This document shows positions 46,201-55,729 of a stretch of 64,000 nt of DNA, piece after piece; positions within the stretch are counted from its first letter, which is position 1, and each line of letters opens with the position of its first letter. The stretch covers positions 45,015,065 to 45,079,064 of the forward strand of contig OX411555.1 in the NCBI GenBank assembly GCA_948146395.1, read 5' to 3'. The notes beneath the pieces are model-generated. The model was not told the origin of the DNA, made no database searches, and was given only the letters and a program-made list of their open reading frames with translations. This stretch comes from Fragum whitleyi (lineage: Eukaryota; Mollusca; Bivalvia; Cardiida; Cardiidae). The position numbers were made by a program, and so were the translations under genes.

Positions 46201-47364
46201 AAGTAAGTTTGAGGAAAGATGGGTTTTTTTATCAGAGATCGTATTTCTGTGTTTTAATTGATCACTGATAAAAAAAAGAATTATTTATTACATTTTTATT
46301 TTTACTATTTGTTTTTTAATTGGTTAAAAATTAAATTAAAACCTGGAGCAAATATTGCAGATAACACACATTCCCCTTTTGGGCCCCAATAAATATAACT
46401 TTCGGCGGGAATTTTCTGCGGAGCTGGATGACCTCATTAAGGTTAAAGGTGCCTTAGCCAATATTGACATTTAGTTTTACATTTGAATGAAGGATGAAAT
46501 AGATTAAGGATTTCTAGCCCAGAGGTAAAAGGGGAATAGTGATAAACTTATAGTACAGGGATAGTTGTTTAAATGCGTAGTATTATCATTCATTTATTGC
46601 ATATGTTTCGTCAAAAAAGACCATTGCAGATGGGATAAATGAAGTCAACACATTTATGCTGATATCCTGGCTGATGACATCAAAACTTTGCAGAAATCTC
46701 GCGTGAAAATAAACTATTGTAAATGTGGGTATGTTACTCAACTCGCGACAATACAACTTCCATCTTTATATTTGGGAAGTTTTACAGTATGTAGCTGAGA
46801 TGTAATAACCAATCCCTTCTTTGATAATCGACTGTCAGCACATCAAAGAGAGAGGAGGGGGTACATGATTGCAGCTACATGTAGCTTAGCTACCAAATTT
46901 AACTCATTGGAATAAGCAGGGGTGTGGAAATCCCATGCCCGACTTGTCCGACATGGGCTTTTTCTCTTGCGGGCAAGTACATATTTCTATGCCACTTGTC
47001 CATGGACAAGCAAATACCAGGGCAACACTTGATACAGTACAACAAAGATTTTGGAGGGCAGTCACCCTTTCGTTTGTTTGAAAGGGGAGAAAACATTGTC
47101 TTTAATGGAGAAAATGCTGGGTAACAGCATTTTCTTCATTTAGAACAATGTTTTTTCTCAATATTTATCAATTCATTTTTGTGTGGGAAAGTTCATTTTG
47201 ATCCTGGACAAGAAGGAAATTGACTTTTACTTGTCCATGGACAAGTGGAGAAAAGTCGTATTTCCACACCCCTGGAATAAGCATTCGACCTCATCGGATT
47301 GTTCCTGTATGTTCTCAGCATAAGCTGTTATTTCCTCTGTACTCGGAACACCACCCTCTGCCAT
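31206..47364 (-). CDS. RNF14-like: RWD-RBR E3 ubiquitin-protein ligase, RNF14-like, ten coding exons
   Basis: Predicted 588-aa RING-between-RING ligase. It would accept ubiquitin from an E2 on the RING2 cysteine and pass it to substrates. Exons (minus): 47364-47290, 42434-42375, 40932-40803, 40188-39939, 39032-38730, 37756-37657, 36403-36257, 34562-34348, 32723-32507, 31475-31206. All have AG/GT borders with compatible phases, total 1767 nt. RWD domain about 22-170 (YPSNDPPSF). RING1 229-285 (CEIC, CNHFLCKEC, CASHKC). IBR 318-362 (CPRC, CLAC, FCTEC, WHQGEMC). Charged helix 363-404. RING2 415-455 (CPKC, GCNFVHC with C428 as likely catalytic Cys, CWIC). A second RING2-like module at 520-566 (CVTC, NNHMRC, CWNC, CFAC) lacks the catalytic Cys. 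Human RNF14 is 474 aa with no such tail. Exon 1 donor (GAG/GTCGAA) is weak, and exon 2 might extend in frame past 42375, though no donor then keeps phase. Confidence 0.85.
31690..32012. mobile_element. Foldback element F, copy 3 (ligase intron 9)
   Basis: Loop region TGTTGAGGCTCTGCCGTGA, arms with ATATCTAAC / GTTAGATAT, then TATGAGATACCATAAAAAAT and GATGTTACCACACGGATATT. Confidence 0.7.
32352..32430. repeat. Hairpin K, copy 1 (ligase intron 9)
   Basis: Near-perfect stem CAGTTGTAACTGCCTATA / TATAGGCAGTTACAACTG. Others: 34757-34833, 39265-39340, 42003-42083. All lie inside ligase introns. Confidence 0.85.
33740..33862 (-). pseudogene. Relic duplicate of ligase exon 8 3' end
   Basis: 33786-33862 matches 34348-34425 of exon 8, including CATGATCTTGGCATTGCATT, and keeps the GTAAGTC donor, but one T is lost in the GGTTTG/GGTTTTG run, shifting frame. 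Flanking intron is duplicated too (ATGTTATTTCCAATGA at about 34302). No 3' splice site or upstream half was found, so it should not be a functional exon. Confidence 0.75.
34757..34833. repeat. Hairpin K, copy 2 (ligase intron 7)
   Basis: GATGGCTCAGCGCAAAACAG and its complement CTGTTTCTCGCTGAGCCATC enclose GTAATTCTCTGTATG...GTGAGTTAC. Arms are partly decayed. Confidence 0.8.
35268..36240. repeat. Partial foldback F and a tandem-repeat element (ligase intron 7)
   Basis: 35268-35500 carries the asymmetric arm of foldback F. 35505-36240 carries degenerate units of about 165-175 bp, seen from TTGGTATATGCCAGTTCAC (35719), TTGATTTCTACAGATGCAC (35892) and TTGGTATCTGCCAATTA (36057). It ends in AGACAGACAAATGGACAGAC, a GACA-type simple repeat, then CAATGTGGGCATAAAA. 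The array-plus-tetranucleotide layout matches 60190-61548. Confidence 0.7.
36480..36800. mobile_element. Foldback element F, copy 4 (ligase intron 6)
   Basis: Best preserved copy: ATTGATAATTGTCGAGGCTC / GAGACAATTATCAAT around the CTGCC loop, and outer TACATACTTAGTG / CACTAAGTATGTA. It sits inside the first of three exon-7-containing duplicate units, so it is younger than that duplication. Confidence 0.85.
36980..37054 (-). pseudogene. Partial duplicate of ligase exon 7, copy a
   Basis: Reads KALDVMGDIIYCPRCNNVVI then REPEQ in frame, identical to residues 307-331 of the ligase, with the TTTTACAG acceptor retained. Sequence departs abruptly after EPEQ, so the second half of the zinc site and the donor are missing. 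It is part of a repeating unit of about 310 bp that also holds hairpin G. Confidence 0.85.
37294..37367 (-). pseudogene. Partial duplicate of ligase exon 7, copy b (decayed)
   Basis: Same breakpoint as copy a but with substitutions that destroy the CPRC motif (reads SPCC) and alter the adjacent residues. It is older or less constrained. Unit spacing from copy a is 313 bp. Confidence 0.8.
37833..38152. mobile_element. hAT-like MITE X, copy 1 (ligase intron 5)
   Basis: Ends CAGTGCTTGTGTT and AACACAAGCCCTG. Internal GAGGAGTCAATGACTCC and AGGGGGTCATTTTGACCCCC palindromes. Other copies lie in the FARSA intron at 48755-49084 and 49677-49951. A target duplication here is unclear (ATTCC/ATTCA). Confidence 0.7.
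39265..39340. repeat. Hairpin K, copy 3 (ligase intron 4)
   Basis: GATGGCTCAGCGCAAAACAG then GTTGTAACTCCCTATA / TATAGGGAGTTACAAC. Confidence 0.85.
39480..39890. repeat. Hairpin-centred inverted-repeat element, copy 2 (ligase intron 4)
   Basis: Shares with 2341-2800: TTCTACAGAATGGACCTCGG, AAAGTGGGCACATCATAATT, GAACGCAGTGTTTTATC, CCGAATTACCCAAAAA and GAGCGATGTTCCAAATGA. Confidence 0.65.
40450..40802 (-). repeat. Repeat R copy 3 in ligase intron 3, abutting exon 3
   Basis: Matches 21217-21600 from the exon 3 donor outward, and 5395-6060 in part. Contains half of the GAATTGAAGACTG hairpin seen at 5424 (AAAACAGTCTTAAATTCTTT). Confidence 0.6.
41750..42228. repeat. Relic of the 3718-type element, hairpin K copy 4 and hairpin G (ligase intron 2)
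   Basis: 41752-41998 has weak inverted ends AAAGGGACCATCCTGG / GTCACA and an internal GATTCAGAAAATTGCAT block as at 3855. 42003-42083 is hairpin K (AACTCCCTATA). 42161-42228 is hairpin G with CTTGTCAAGACAATTCC. Confidence 0.65.
42453..42550 (+). mobile_element. hAT-like MITE Y, truncated copy at the 3' end of ligase intron 1
   Basis: Starts CAGGGGTGTGTAAATG and contains TTGTCCATGGACAAGTAAAA, matching the right part of 46917-47274 in opposite orientation. Its end lies 18 bp from the exon 2 acceptor. Confidence 0.75.
42645..44275. mobile_element. 1.6-kb element rich in GCAAAC/GTTTGC inverted motifs
   Basis: Outer ends ACCCTTACC and GTAAGGGT are inverted and bordered by GCATC/GCATG, a possible target duplication. 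About 42665-42805, 43215-43370 and 44045-44260 are dense in TTTGC...GCAAA motifs such as TTTGCAGCAAG and ACAGTTTGC. No transposase seen. Inside are a B-box-like complement (42952-42975) and an A-box-like complement (43150-43178). Lies in ligase intron 1. Confidence 0.55.
44276..46916. other. Ligase intron 1, remaining sequence
   Basis: AT-rich, no exon or clear repeat boundary found. Short open frames here have no recognisable domain. 44820-44950 is rich in AATTAC words (TAATTGAAAGTAATTG). Confidence 0.4.
46917..47274. mobile_element. hAT-like MITE Y, complete copy at the 5' end of ligase intron 1
   Basis: Ends CAGGGGTGTGGAAAT and ATTTCCACACCCCTG are perfect 15-bp inverted repeats. GAATAAG flanks both sides (46910-46916, 47275-47281), a 7-8-bp target duplication. 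Internal palindrome CTTGTCCATGGACAAG occurs twice. Its end is 14 bp from the exon 1 donor. Confidence 0.88.
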
Positions 47365-47835
47365 TCTTGTGAGATTATTGTGAAGAAACTGCGATTGAAA
47401 GTCAATATCGTACAATATCCTGTTTTGTTTTGAAATGACAGATGAAATTTTTCATTGAACGCTTGATATGATTCCTCTTTGCGCCTGTGGGACATTGATG
47501 AGTACAGGTTCTCGGCTCTGAAAAGAAAAGTACACTAATACAGGCAAAAGTAGTGTTTTTAAATATGAGTGCTTATGTTTTTTTCTGCAATTGAAAAAAA
47601 GTTGAAAGAAAGATTAAATGATCAGATTTGATATTCAGACACTAAATATTTAAAAGAAAATTGCGTTTGAAGAATGAGAACCATACACCGGCGGTATCGG
47701 AAGAAAGACTTTATCGTAAAAACAGGAATGTCAATCACAGTTACCGTTCTTGCGTATGGTTTCAGTTTCGATCTGTTGAAATAACGACAACTCATTCAGT
47801 CGGGATTTCGTCTTGCATCACACCAGACACGAATC
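47365..47835. promoter_or_regulatory. Shared head-to-head promoter region of the ligase and FARSA
   Basis: Start codons face away from each other 471 bp apart. On the minus strand a strong 3' splice site (CTTTTCTTTTCAG, AG at 47519-47518) suggests a 5' non-coding ligase exon further right, so the ligase promoter would overlap the FARSA 5' region. No TATA box stands out. Divergent arrangement of housekeeping genes commonly means a bidirectional promoter; that is inference here. Confidence 0.5.
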
Positions 47836-50800
47836 ATGGCTGATGCGGAGTTAGTGTTAAAATATGTCAGTGAAAATGGACCATCGGACTCGCTGGTTAT
47901 CGCAGAAAAACTCGGTAAAGACCATCAAAGGATTGTTGGCGCTGTAAAAAGTCTCCAGTCCTTAGACGATGTTATTGTTGCTGAACAGAAACAGAATACG
48001 TCACTCGAACTGACAGACGAAGGGAAAGATGTAGCAGAAAATGGAAGTTATGAAGCTCTGATTTTCAATGCTATACCACCAGAGGGCATTAGTCAGGGTG
48101 AGTTGATGAAGTCTGTCAAAAATGCTAAAATCGGATTCAGCAAGGCTATGCAGGCAGGGTGGATCAAAATGGACAAGGCAGCTGAAGGAGGGCCCAAGGT
48201 TTACCGAAAAGTTGATTCTATAGATGACAATGTCCAGACAGTCTTGAAAAAAATCGCTCAGCTTCAGTTGGATGATGTAAGCGATGCAGACAAATCAGAC
48301 TATAAGAAAAGAAAGTTAGTACAGGCGACTAAAGTAACCAGCTATTTGGTACAAAAAGGGAAAAACTTCACCCTGAAAATTGACAAACAAGAAACTGAGT
48401 TGACACCACAGATGATTTCAACTGGATCATGGAAAGACCTCCAATTCAAGGAACTTAATTTCGATGCAATGGGTGTAATGCCTGAATCTGGTCACCTTCA
48501 CCCTTTGCTGAAAGTCCGAGCTGAATATCGTCAGATTTTCCTGGAGATGGGGTTCACAGAAATGCCAACCAATAATTTCATTGAGAGCAGCTTCTGGAAT
48601 TTTGATACTCTCTTTCAGCCCCAGCAACATCCCGCAAGAGATGCTCATGACACTTTCTTCATCAAAGGTGCAGTATGATTATATTTGTATTCTGATTCAT
48701 TATGTCTAACTTTATAAAAAAAAAAAGACTTATAACTGTGTTCAAATATTCCAACAGAGCTTGTCCATGTGTTTGAAATTGAGGAGTCATTGACTCCTTA
48801 AAACTGAAACTCTGGGGGGGGGTCAAAACAGTTTTTAGCGGAGTCAAAATAATAAATCATCAGTAGAATTTAAAAGTTCAAGAGTCAAATTGACCTTGTA
48901 TAGATATGAAGTAAACAAATTCATTTGTGACAAGCTAATATATAAGATATATTATTGAAAATTTGAGGGAAAAATCCAAATTTGATATAGCCCTTGGAAA
49001 TATCTCTCAAGGGGGTCAAAATTAAGCTGTTTTCAGAAGATTTTTGGAGGGCAAAACTTTTATATGGGTCAAACACAAGCCCTGTTCCAGTTTTCATATA
49101 ATTTATTAACTAAATTCAAAGGTTGTTCATTTATTGAGCAGCAATTGAACATTTATGAATACCATGGTTTTATTGTACATGTTTCCTTATAAAAAGGTTT
49201 ACTCACTTGAAAAGACTTTGATACTTATGGCATTAAAATCATTTGATTTCATGTTTGATAGAGTCTGAAAATAATTAGGAGAGAAAATAGCTTAGGAAAA
49301 AAATAATGTAAGTTCAAGTAATATCTCCTTTTCCAGTATTGTTTCTTTATTTCTAAATCAGGGATAGACTGGGGAATTTTCATTTTGGCAAGTAGAGACT
49401 GAAAAAGATACTGGGTATATATTTTTAGAAATCCATATCTTTTTCTTTCCATGAATAATACCTGTTTACTGGAATGAAGCCAACTGAAAATGAAACTAGA
49501 AATTTAAGGTGAAAAATCAATTCAATGAACCAGATGGATGGGATTTCAAATTTCAACTCTACAAGCAACTTTTCCTTAGGCCATTACTAGAAGAAGACAT
49601 TTTTTACTGATCCCTAGCTATTTGAATAAAGAGTACACTGTATATATATTTCAAAATGTATTTGAACAGGGCTCATGTTTGACCCTGAATTTCCAGTGAT
49701 GCGACCCATGTTATTGTTTTCTTCATACTATTACAAAAGATCTATATAAATGAAACAACATAGAAAATAAAGTGTGTCTATACTTTATTGTTGATGTTTA
49801 CATTGTTGATTCAATTATATAGATTACTTTTTTAAGTTTCGATGTTTTGCTCTATTTTGACACCATCAATTTCAAAACCAGCTTTGACCCCCAGAATTTT
49901 ATGGTCAAGGGGTTAAGGACTCCCAAATTAAAAAAGCTAGCACAAGCCCAGTTTGAATTAAAAATAAAAGTATTACGGTATGTGGCATAGAAAACATCTG
50001 ATCTTTGACATTCTATTTCACCTGGTATCACAATGTTTTCAACATTTATTTTACTGAAAATCATTAATTTGCAAGATTTGAACATGGTATCCCTTAGCAT
50101 GATGCTTCCAACATTTTTCTGTTGTTAAAGTAGTGACCGGTAAAAGATCTGCAACATTACGGAACTCATGAACTTTGACTGAGGTTTCCTCATGAAAATC
50201 AGTAGAAAACCTTGGTTAACAGAGTAAAAGCTTGTTTCTTCCCAAACATTGCGAAACTATTATGGGTCTACTATCTTAACAAATATATGAACTACAGTTT
50301 AGTTTATCCCTGTAAATGTGCAGGCTGATTTTTGCCCACACTGCCTGCTTTCTACTCAATTTTGGCAGGAAAAACCTAAACCATCTTGGTTAGAATTATC
50401 AAAAAAAAATTAATCTAATATCATTGTTTGAACCCAATTTTGAATTCTGCAAAATAAGGGTTAACCTTGAGATTGCTCAACCCTTTCTTGTTTTTCAGAG
50501 TTTTATACTGGTTGATATTACAAAGCAGTTGCAGATGACAATTTAATGTTGTTTAGATTTTGAAACTATTTGTTTTTTCATCAGATATCATCGCAAACAT
50601 TAAAATATTGTATATATTTTGATTTTTCTCTCTTTTGTAGATCCTGCCAACGCCCATGAATTCCCTGAAGACTATCTGGATAGAGTCAAAACGATGCATT
50701 CAGTCGGTGGTCATGGCTCACAAGGCTACAGATATGATTGGTCGAAGGAGGAAGCCAAGAAAAATATCCTCCGAACCCATACAACGGCGGTCACAGCTCG

Positions 50801-51296
50801 TATGCTGTATAAAGCAGCGACACAACCAGGGGGTTTCAAGCCACTGAAATATTTCTCCATCGATAGAGTATTCAGAAACGAGACCTTGGATGCCACACAT
50901 TTAGCCGAATTTCATCAGATTGAAGGGGTCGTTGCAGATTACGGTCTTACCCTAGGGGATCTGATTGGAACCCTGAACGAGTTCTACAAGAAATTAGGGA
51001 TCCAGAAATTGCGCTTCAAGCCAGCCTACAATCCATACACTGAACCAAGTATGGAAGTTTTTGGATGGCATGAGGGACTTAAAAAGTGGGTTGAGATCGG
51101 AAACTCTGGTGTTTTCAGGCCAGAAATGCTGCTTCCCATGGGTATCCCAGATGGGGTCACTGCAATTGCCTGGGGGTTGTCCCTTGAACGACCGACCATG
51201 ATCAAATATGGTATTGACAATATACGAGATTTGATAGGTCCAAAAGTTGATTTACAAATGGTGTACAACAATCCTGTATGTCGCCTTGACAAATAA
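47836..51296 (+). CDS. FARSA: Phenylalanine-tRNA ligase alpha subunit (cytosolic)
   Basis: Predicted 495-aa catalytic subunit of the alpha2-beta2 enzyme that charges tRNA-Phe with phenylalanine using ATP. Two exons, 47836-48667 and 50641-51296, joined in phase 1 (AAAG/GTGCAG donor, TTTTGTAG acceptor) across a 1973-bp intron; the junction codes for FIK-DPA, as in animal orthologues. The N-terminal 150 or so residues ([15 protein letters not shown]) are the helix-turn-helix tRNA-binding modules typical of eukaryotic alpha subunits. The class II catalytic core follows: motif 2 region [19 protein letters not shown], the phenylalanine-pocket segment [12 protein letters not shown], and motif 3 [14 protein letters not shown]. 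It ends CRLDK. Human FARSA is 508 aa, so this copy is full length. No stops, frameshifts or missing motifs. The start is the first ATG in good context (AATCATGGC). Confidence 0.97.
48755..49084. mobile_element. hAT-like MITE X, copy 2 (FARSA intron)
   Basis: Ends CAGAGCTTGTCCATGTGTTTG and CAAACACAAGCCCTG. TTCCAA / TTCCAG on the two sides is a likely 5-6-bp duplication. Internal GAGGAGTCATTGACTCC as in copy 1. Confidence 0.75.
49677..49951. mobile_element. hAT-like MITE X, copy 3 (FARSA intron), 6-bp target duplication
   Basis: Ends CAGGGCTCATGTTTGACC and CTAGCACAAGCCCAG, flanked exactly by TTTGAA at 49671-49676 and 49952-49957. Confidence 0.8.
50128..50279. mobile_element. TTAA-associated MITE T, copy 4 (FARSA intron)
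   Basis: Decayed left end AGTAGTGACCGGTAAAAG and right end ATTATGGGTCTACTATC then TTAA, with GGAACTCATGAACTTTGAC inside. A fragment of MITE W (AACCCTTTCTTGTTTTTCAG) follows at about 50480. Confidence 0.55.
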
Positions 51297-51313
51297 ACAA
51301 TATTAAGATGTAG

Positions 51314-51319
51314 AATAAA
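51314..51319 (+). terminator. FARSA: FARSA polyadenylation signal
   Basis: AATAAA 18 nt after the stop codon. Further AATAAA hexamers at about 51596 and 51680 could give longer 3' UTRs. Confidence 0.6.
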
Positions 51320-51962
51320 CAATTAATCATGTGAGTCACCCATCTAAAAAGATCTGTGAATTACTTTGCAAGTCGGTTAAAGTCAATCATCAAACATTTA
51401 ATACAGTCACAAATTGCTTCAGTCACATATTGTGTGACTGTACATGTATTGGCTGTGATCTACTAAGGCTACATTTTTGCATATTTGTATCTTTAATGTT
51501 ACAAAAACCATGAGGGATAATCTGATTTATTTCCCCAACTGGATTACTTGTATTTTCAAAACTATAACTTTTCAAGATACAGTGTTCACATAATAGAATA
51601 AAGTTCCTGAATCTTTTAATGGCAATATCTTATGTCTTGGTAACTAATCATGTTCAAAATCATTTACTCTTGTCAAGCTAAATAAAAACCTTGGCAGAAT
51701 TGCCATAAAATCAAAGTGCTGAATGCAGTCTAGGCTCCATTTGAGGCACAGGTGTTTCAACAATTGCACAAATTTGAGCCTGCTTGCATTAAAAAAAGGA
51801 ATTTATCTCTTTTGTAATGGCTGTTTCATGACATAGTACAGAAAAACACTTAGTACAGGAAGTGGCGTAAAATCCCATTCAAACAAATAAAATACACAAT
51901 GGTACAGAGATACATATATAAATGATTTTATCATTTCAAAATGACTTTCTGCACATTCTTTT

Positions 51963-52883
51963 TAGCTCACCTGAGGACGATAGGTGAGCTTTTGTGATCA
52001 TTGAATGTCCGTCGTTCGACTTGCATCGTCTGGTGTCAACAATTTAAGTGTTTACACTCTAGAGGCCACAAATATTGTCCAATCTTCATGAAACTTAGTC
52101 AAATGTTCTTCAGGTCACAAGGATGAACCCTATTGAAAATGGAGCACCACCATAGCGCTGTTGGTTAGGCATAAGACTTCCAATCTGGAAGTCGTATGTT
52201 CGAACCCCGGTGAAGGCAAATTTCCTTTCCGACGTTTGTCTCTCACCAATGGGTTGATATAATTGTAAACCTATGTGAGATAGCAGTCTAAGGCTAGGAA
52301 AGGGTGTAATGGTTGTACAGGTTATAGAAATACCAGGAATCCATTGTTAGATGCTCCGGCTGCCGCGATATAACTGCGAATTGTTGAAAGCAGCGTAAAA
52401 CCAATTCAAACAAACAAACAAACAAACAAACCTATTGAAAATGGGAATGATCTGTGCCATATCACAGGAAAAGGGGCCTTAATATCAATTTTCTTGTTTA
52501 AGCTCTAGAGGCCACAAATATGGCCATAAAATATTCATAAAATTGGTCAGAATGTTTGTCAGGGCACAAAGATGAACCCTATCAAAAATGGGAATGATCT
52601 GTGCCATATCAGGGGAAAAACGGCCTTAATGACAATTTTCTTGTATGCTCTCTAGAGGCAACAAATATGGTCCAATCATCATGAAACTTGGTTAGAATAT
52701 TTGCCAGGGCAATGAACCCTATTGCAAATGAGAAGGATCCATGCCATATCACGGAAAAAGGGGCCTTAATGACAATTTTCATAATTACTCAAATCGTAAA
52801 AGTACAACTTTGCTTGAAAATTTGATTTATTAGACAAAGATATGAAGCTGAGCGATATAGGACCATCATGGTCCTCTTGTTTT
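51963..52883 (+). repeat. TTAGCTCACCTGAG repeat, type 1, copy 1
   Basis: Begins TTAGCTCACCTGAGGACGA and ends GAGCGATATAGGACCATCAT then GGTCCTCTTG, with internal units of about 145 bp (GAGGCCACAAATATGG, CATGAAACTTGGTCAGAAT, CATATCACAGGAAAAGG). Interrupted by the SINE at 52143-52430. Confidence 0.85.
52143..52430 (+). repeat. Full-length tRNA-derived SINE, copy 4, with 14-bp target duplication
   Basis: CCTATTGAAAATGG at 52129-52142 and 52431-52444. tRNA-like head with A box (TAGCGCTGTTGGTTAGGC) and B box (GTTCGAACCCCGG), a stem ACTTCCAATCTGGAAGT between them, conserved body, tail GCAGCGTAAAACC and a (CAAA)n 3' end. The best reference copy in the window. The 3' CAAA repeat implies LINE-type retrotransposition. 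Confidence 0.95.
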
Positions 52884-54146
52884 TAGCTCACCTGAGCACG
52901 AAGTGCTCAAGGTGAGCTATTGGGATCGTAGAATGTCCGTCGTCAGTCGTGAGACGTGCGTCGTCCGTCTTCCACAATTTCTTTAAACATCTTCTCCTCC
53001 TAAACCAGTGGGCCAATCTTGATGAAACTTGGCAGGGATGTTCCTTGGGTCAAGCTCTACCAAAGTTGTTCATATAAATGAAATCCACCCTTAACTTTCC
53101 CTTTACCCTTAACAAAAAGGGTGAAAATATGAAAATCTTTAAAAGTCTTCTTCTCTAAAACCAGAAGGCAGACAGCTTTCATTTTTGGTATGTAGCATCA
53201 TCTAGTGGACCTCTACCAAGTTTGTTCATATCAAGACCCCGGGATCATATTTGGGCTTTGTCCGGGCCCAACCCTTTTTACATAGAATCAAAGAGTGAAA
53301 ATCTTTAAAAATCTTCTTCTCTGAAAGCAGATGGCAGACAGCTTTAATATTTTGTGTGTAGCATCACCTAGTGGGCCTCTACCAAGTTTGCTCATATCAA
53401 GACCCTTGTGTCATATTTGGGCTTTGCACGGGTGCATCCCTTTATCTCTTAAGAGCATGTAGGGTAAAAAAATGAAAATCTTCAAAAATCTTCTTCTATG
53501 AAACCAGAAGGCAGACAGCTTTTATATTTGGTAGGTAGCATCATCCAGTGGACCTCTACCAAGTTTGTTCATATCAAGACCCTAGGATCATATTTGGGCT
53601 CCACCCGGGCGCAACCCTTTTTACATAGAATGAAAGAGCAAAAATCTTTTAAAGTCTTCTTTAATCGAAACCAGAGGGCACACTGCTTTCAATTTTGGTA
53701 TGTAACATCATCTAGTGGGTCCCTACCAAGTTTGTTCATATCAAGACCCTTGGGTCATATTTGGGCTCCGCCCGGGCGCATCCGTTTCAGCTCATCTGAG
53801 CATGATGGGTGAAAATAGGAAAACCGTCAAAAATCTTCTTCTCTGAAACCAGAAGGCAGACAGCTTTCATATTAAGTATGTAGCATCATCTTATGGACCT
53901 CTTCCAAGTTTGTTCATATCAAGACCCCGGGGTCACATTTGGGGTCCACCCGGGTGCATCCCTCTTTACATACAATCAAAGAGCAAAAAGGCATATCTGT
54001 CTTCGCTGAAAACGTTCCATGGTATTGTCATAATTGATCTCAGGCAATTATCTTCTATTTGACATCTGCCTATCTAATAAATGTGTTGTCCCAGGGGTCA
54101 AGGAGACTCAGGTGAGCGATCTAGGACCATCTTGGTCCTCTTGTTG
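52884..54146 (+). repeat. TTAGCTCACCTGAG repeat, type 2, with 166-178-bp tandem units
   Basis: Begins TTTTAGCTCACCTGAGCACG and ends GGTGAGCGATCTAGGACCAT. Internal anchors TTTGTTCATATCAAGACC at 53221, 53387, 53564, 53731 and 53909, spaced 166-178 bp. Long open frames across it follow from repeat periodicity and are not genes. Confidence 0.9.
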
Positions 54147-54167
54147 TTAATTCTTGTTAAGTCTAAT

Positions 54168-54700
54168 TTAAAGCTCACATGAGCACATCATGCTCAAGAT
54201 GAGCTTTTGTGATCATTGAATGTCTGTTGTGTGGTATCCGGCATTGACAATTTAAGAGTTTCCACTCTAGAGGCCACAAATATTGCCCAATCTTCTTAAA
54301 ACTTGGTCTGAATATTGATCAGGTGACAACAATGAACCCTATTGAAAATGGGAAGGTTCCAAGCCATTTGACAGGAAAAGTGGCCTTAATGACAATTTTC
54401 TTGTTTACACTCAAGAGACCACAATTATGGTAGAATTTCATGAAACTTGGTCAGAATGCTGGTCAGGTCACAAGGATGAATCCTATCGAAAAAAGGAAGG
54501 ATCCATGCCATATCACAGGAAAGGCTGCCTTAATGGCAATTTTCTTGCTTACACTCTAGAGGCCACAAATATGGCCAAATTTTCATGAAACTTGGATAGA
54601 ATGTTGGCCAGGGCACAAGGATGAACCCTTTTGAAAATGAGACACGGGTGAGCGATCTAGGACCATCATTGTCCACTTGTCTTTTTTGTTCAGGTAAAGG
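54168..54700 (+). repeat. TTAGCTCACCTGAG repeat, type 1, copy 2
   Basis: Begins AGCTCACATGAGCACATCAT, ends GGTGAGCGATCTAGGACCAT, with three 145-bp-class units between. Confidence 0.85.
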
Positions 54701-54929
54701 TTAAAAGCGAGCTTTTTTTTTTCAAATATATTGAGAAAATTTAGTATGACTGCTTGTCTGCTAGAATAATTGTTTTATCAATATCTTTTCTACATTGTTT
54801 GTGATTTATCTTGTGCATTTTTTTAATGAATTAAACATTAATTACATACCTTTTTCTTCATGAATATGAGATATCCAGAGGGGGTATTTTGGATTAAAGA
54901 CCAAAGTTTTTCTTTAATAATAGCACAAC

Positions 54930-55519
54930 TCTTATGTTGTGGGTACTCAATGGAATCATCTTGTCAAGACAATTCCAATAAGTACCAATAACATAGGGTT
55001 TCGATTAGAAGTAAAAATTTAAACTGGCTTAACCCCCTCTTATCTGTACCTCAGGGCCCGAGGTTATAAAGCCTTTCTCATTCTCAACTAATTTTTTTCT
55101 GAAATTTCAAATTGAGATTAAAGAGGCAATTCTGTTGTAATACTAAAATAAATGCATGCACATGAAAGAAAATATCAATAAGTTGTTATAAATAACAACT
55201 TATTGATATTAGCTTTAATGTCTAGACATTTATTTGAATTCAAAATAACAGAAAATTCTTAGTTAAGCACAAAAAAGTTTTTATAACCTCGGGCTGTGAT
55301 ATCAGTTTAACAACTGTCCTAATGTATACATAATGTTGTAACATTAAAAGGAAAAAAAGGAAGAAATTACTTTTTCCCGAATAAAAGAGAAACTTCTACA
55401 AGATAAGTACAGATAGAAGTGGGGAATGCCAGTCTTTATTTCTCATGGAAACCCTTTGTTGTGGATACTCATTTGAATTGCCTCAATGCGACAATTTCAA
55501 TGATTCCCCAAAACATAAG
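54930..55519. repeat. Hairpin G (two copies) flanking a CCCGAGGTTATAAA element
   Basis: 54930-54999 and 55452-55519 are hairpin G. Between, 55057-55293 has inverted ends CCCGAGGTTATAAA / TTTATAACCTCGGG and a central perfect hairpin ATATCAATAAGTTGTTAT / ATAACAACTTATTGATAT. Non-autonomous DNA element, superfamily unknown. Confidence 0.75.
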
Positions 55520-55729
55520 ATCTTCGCAAGTGTAGTTCAAATAACCTAACTGATCTTAAATTCTACCCCCATGATCTGTAACTCTGCAATGGGTTTCAAC
55601 ACCGCAGGGATTTGTATATCAATTTGTTTGTATGGTATGAAGCCTAACTTCACGTTTGGCAATATTGCAGTTATATCGATAAGACTTGTGGTATAGTCGT
55701 TTCTCACAAACGACGGGGCACTCATTCTT

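Noticed and set aside
53498..53812. 104-aa frame in the TTAGCTCAC repeat
   Set aside because: Product of the 166-178-bp tandem units; internal repeats of the same peptide follow the DNA period.
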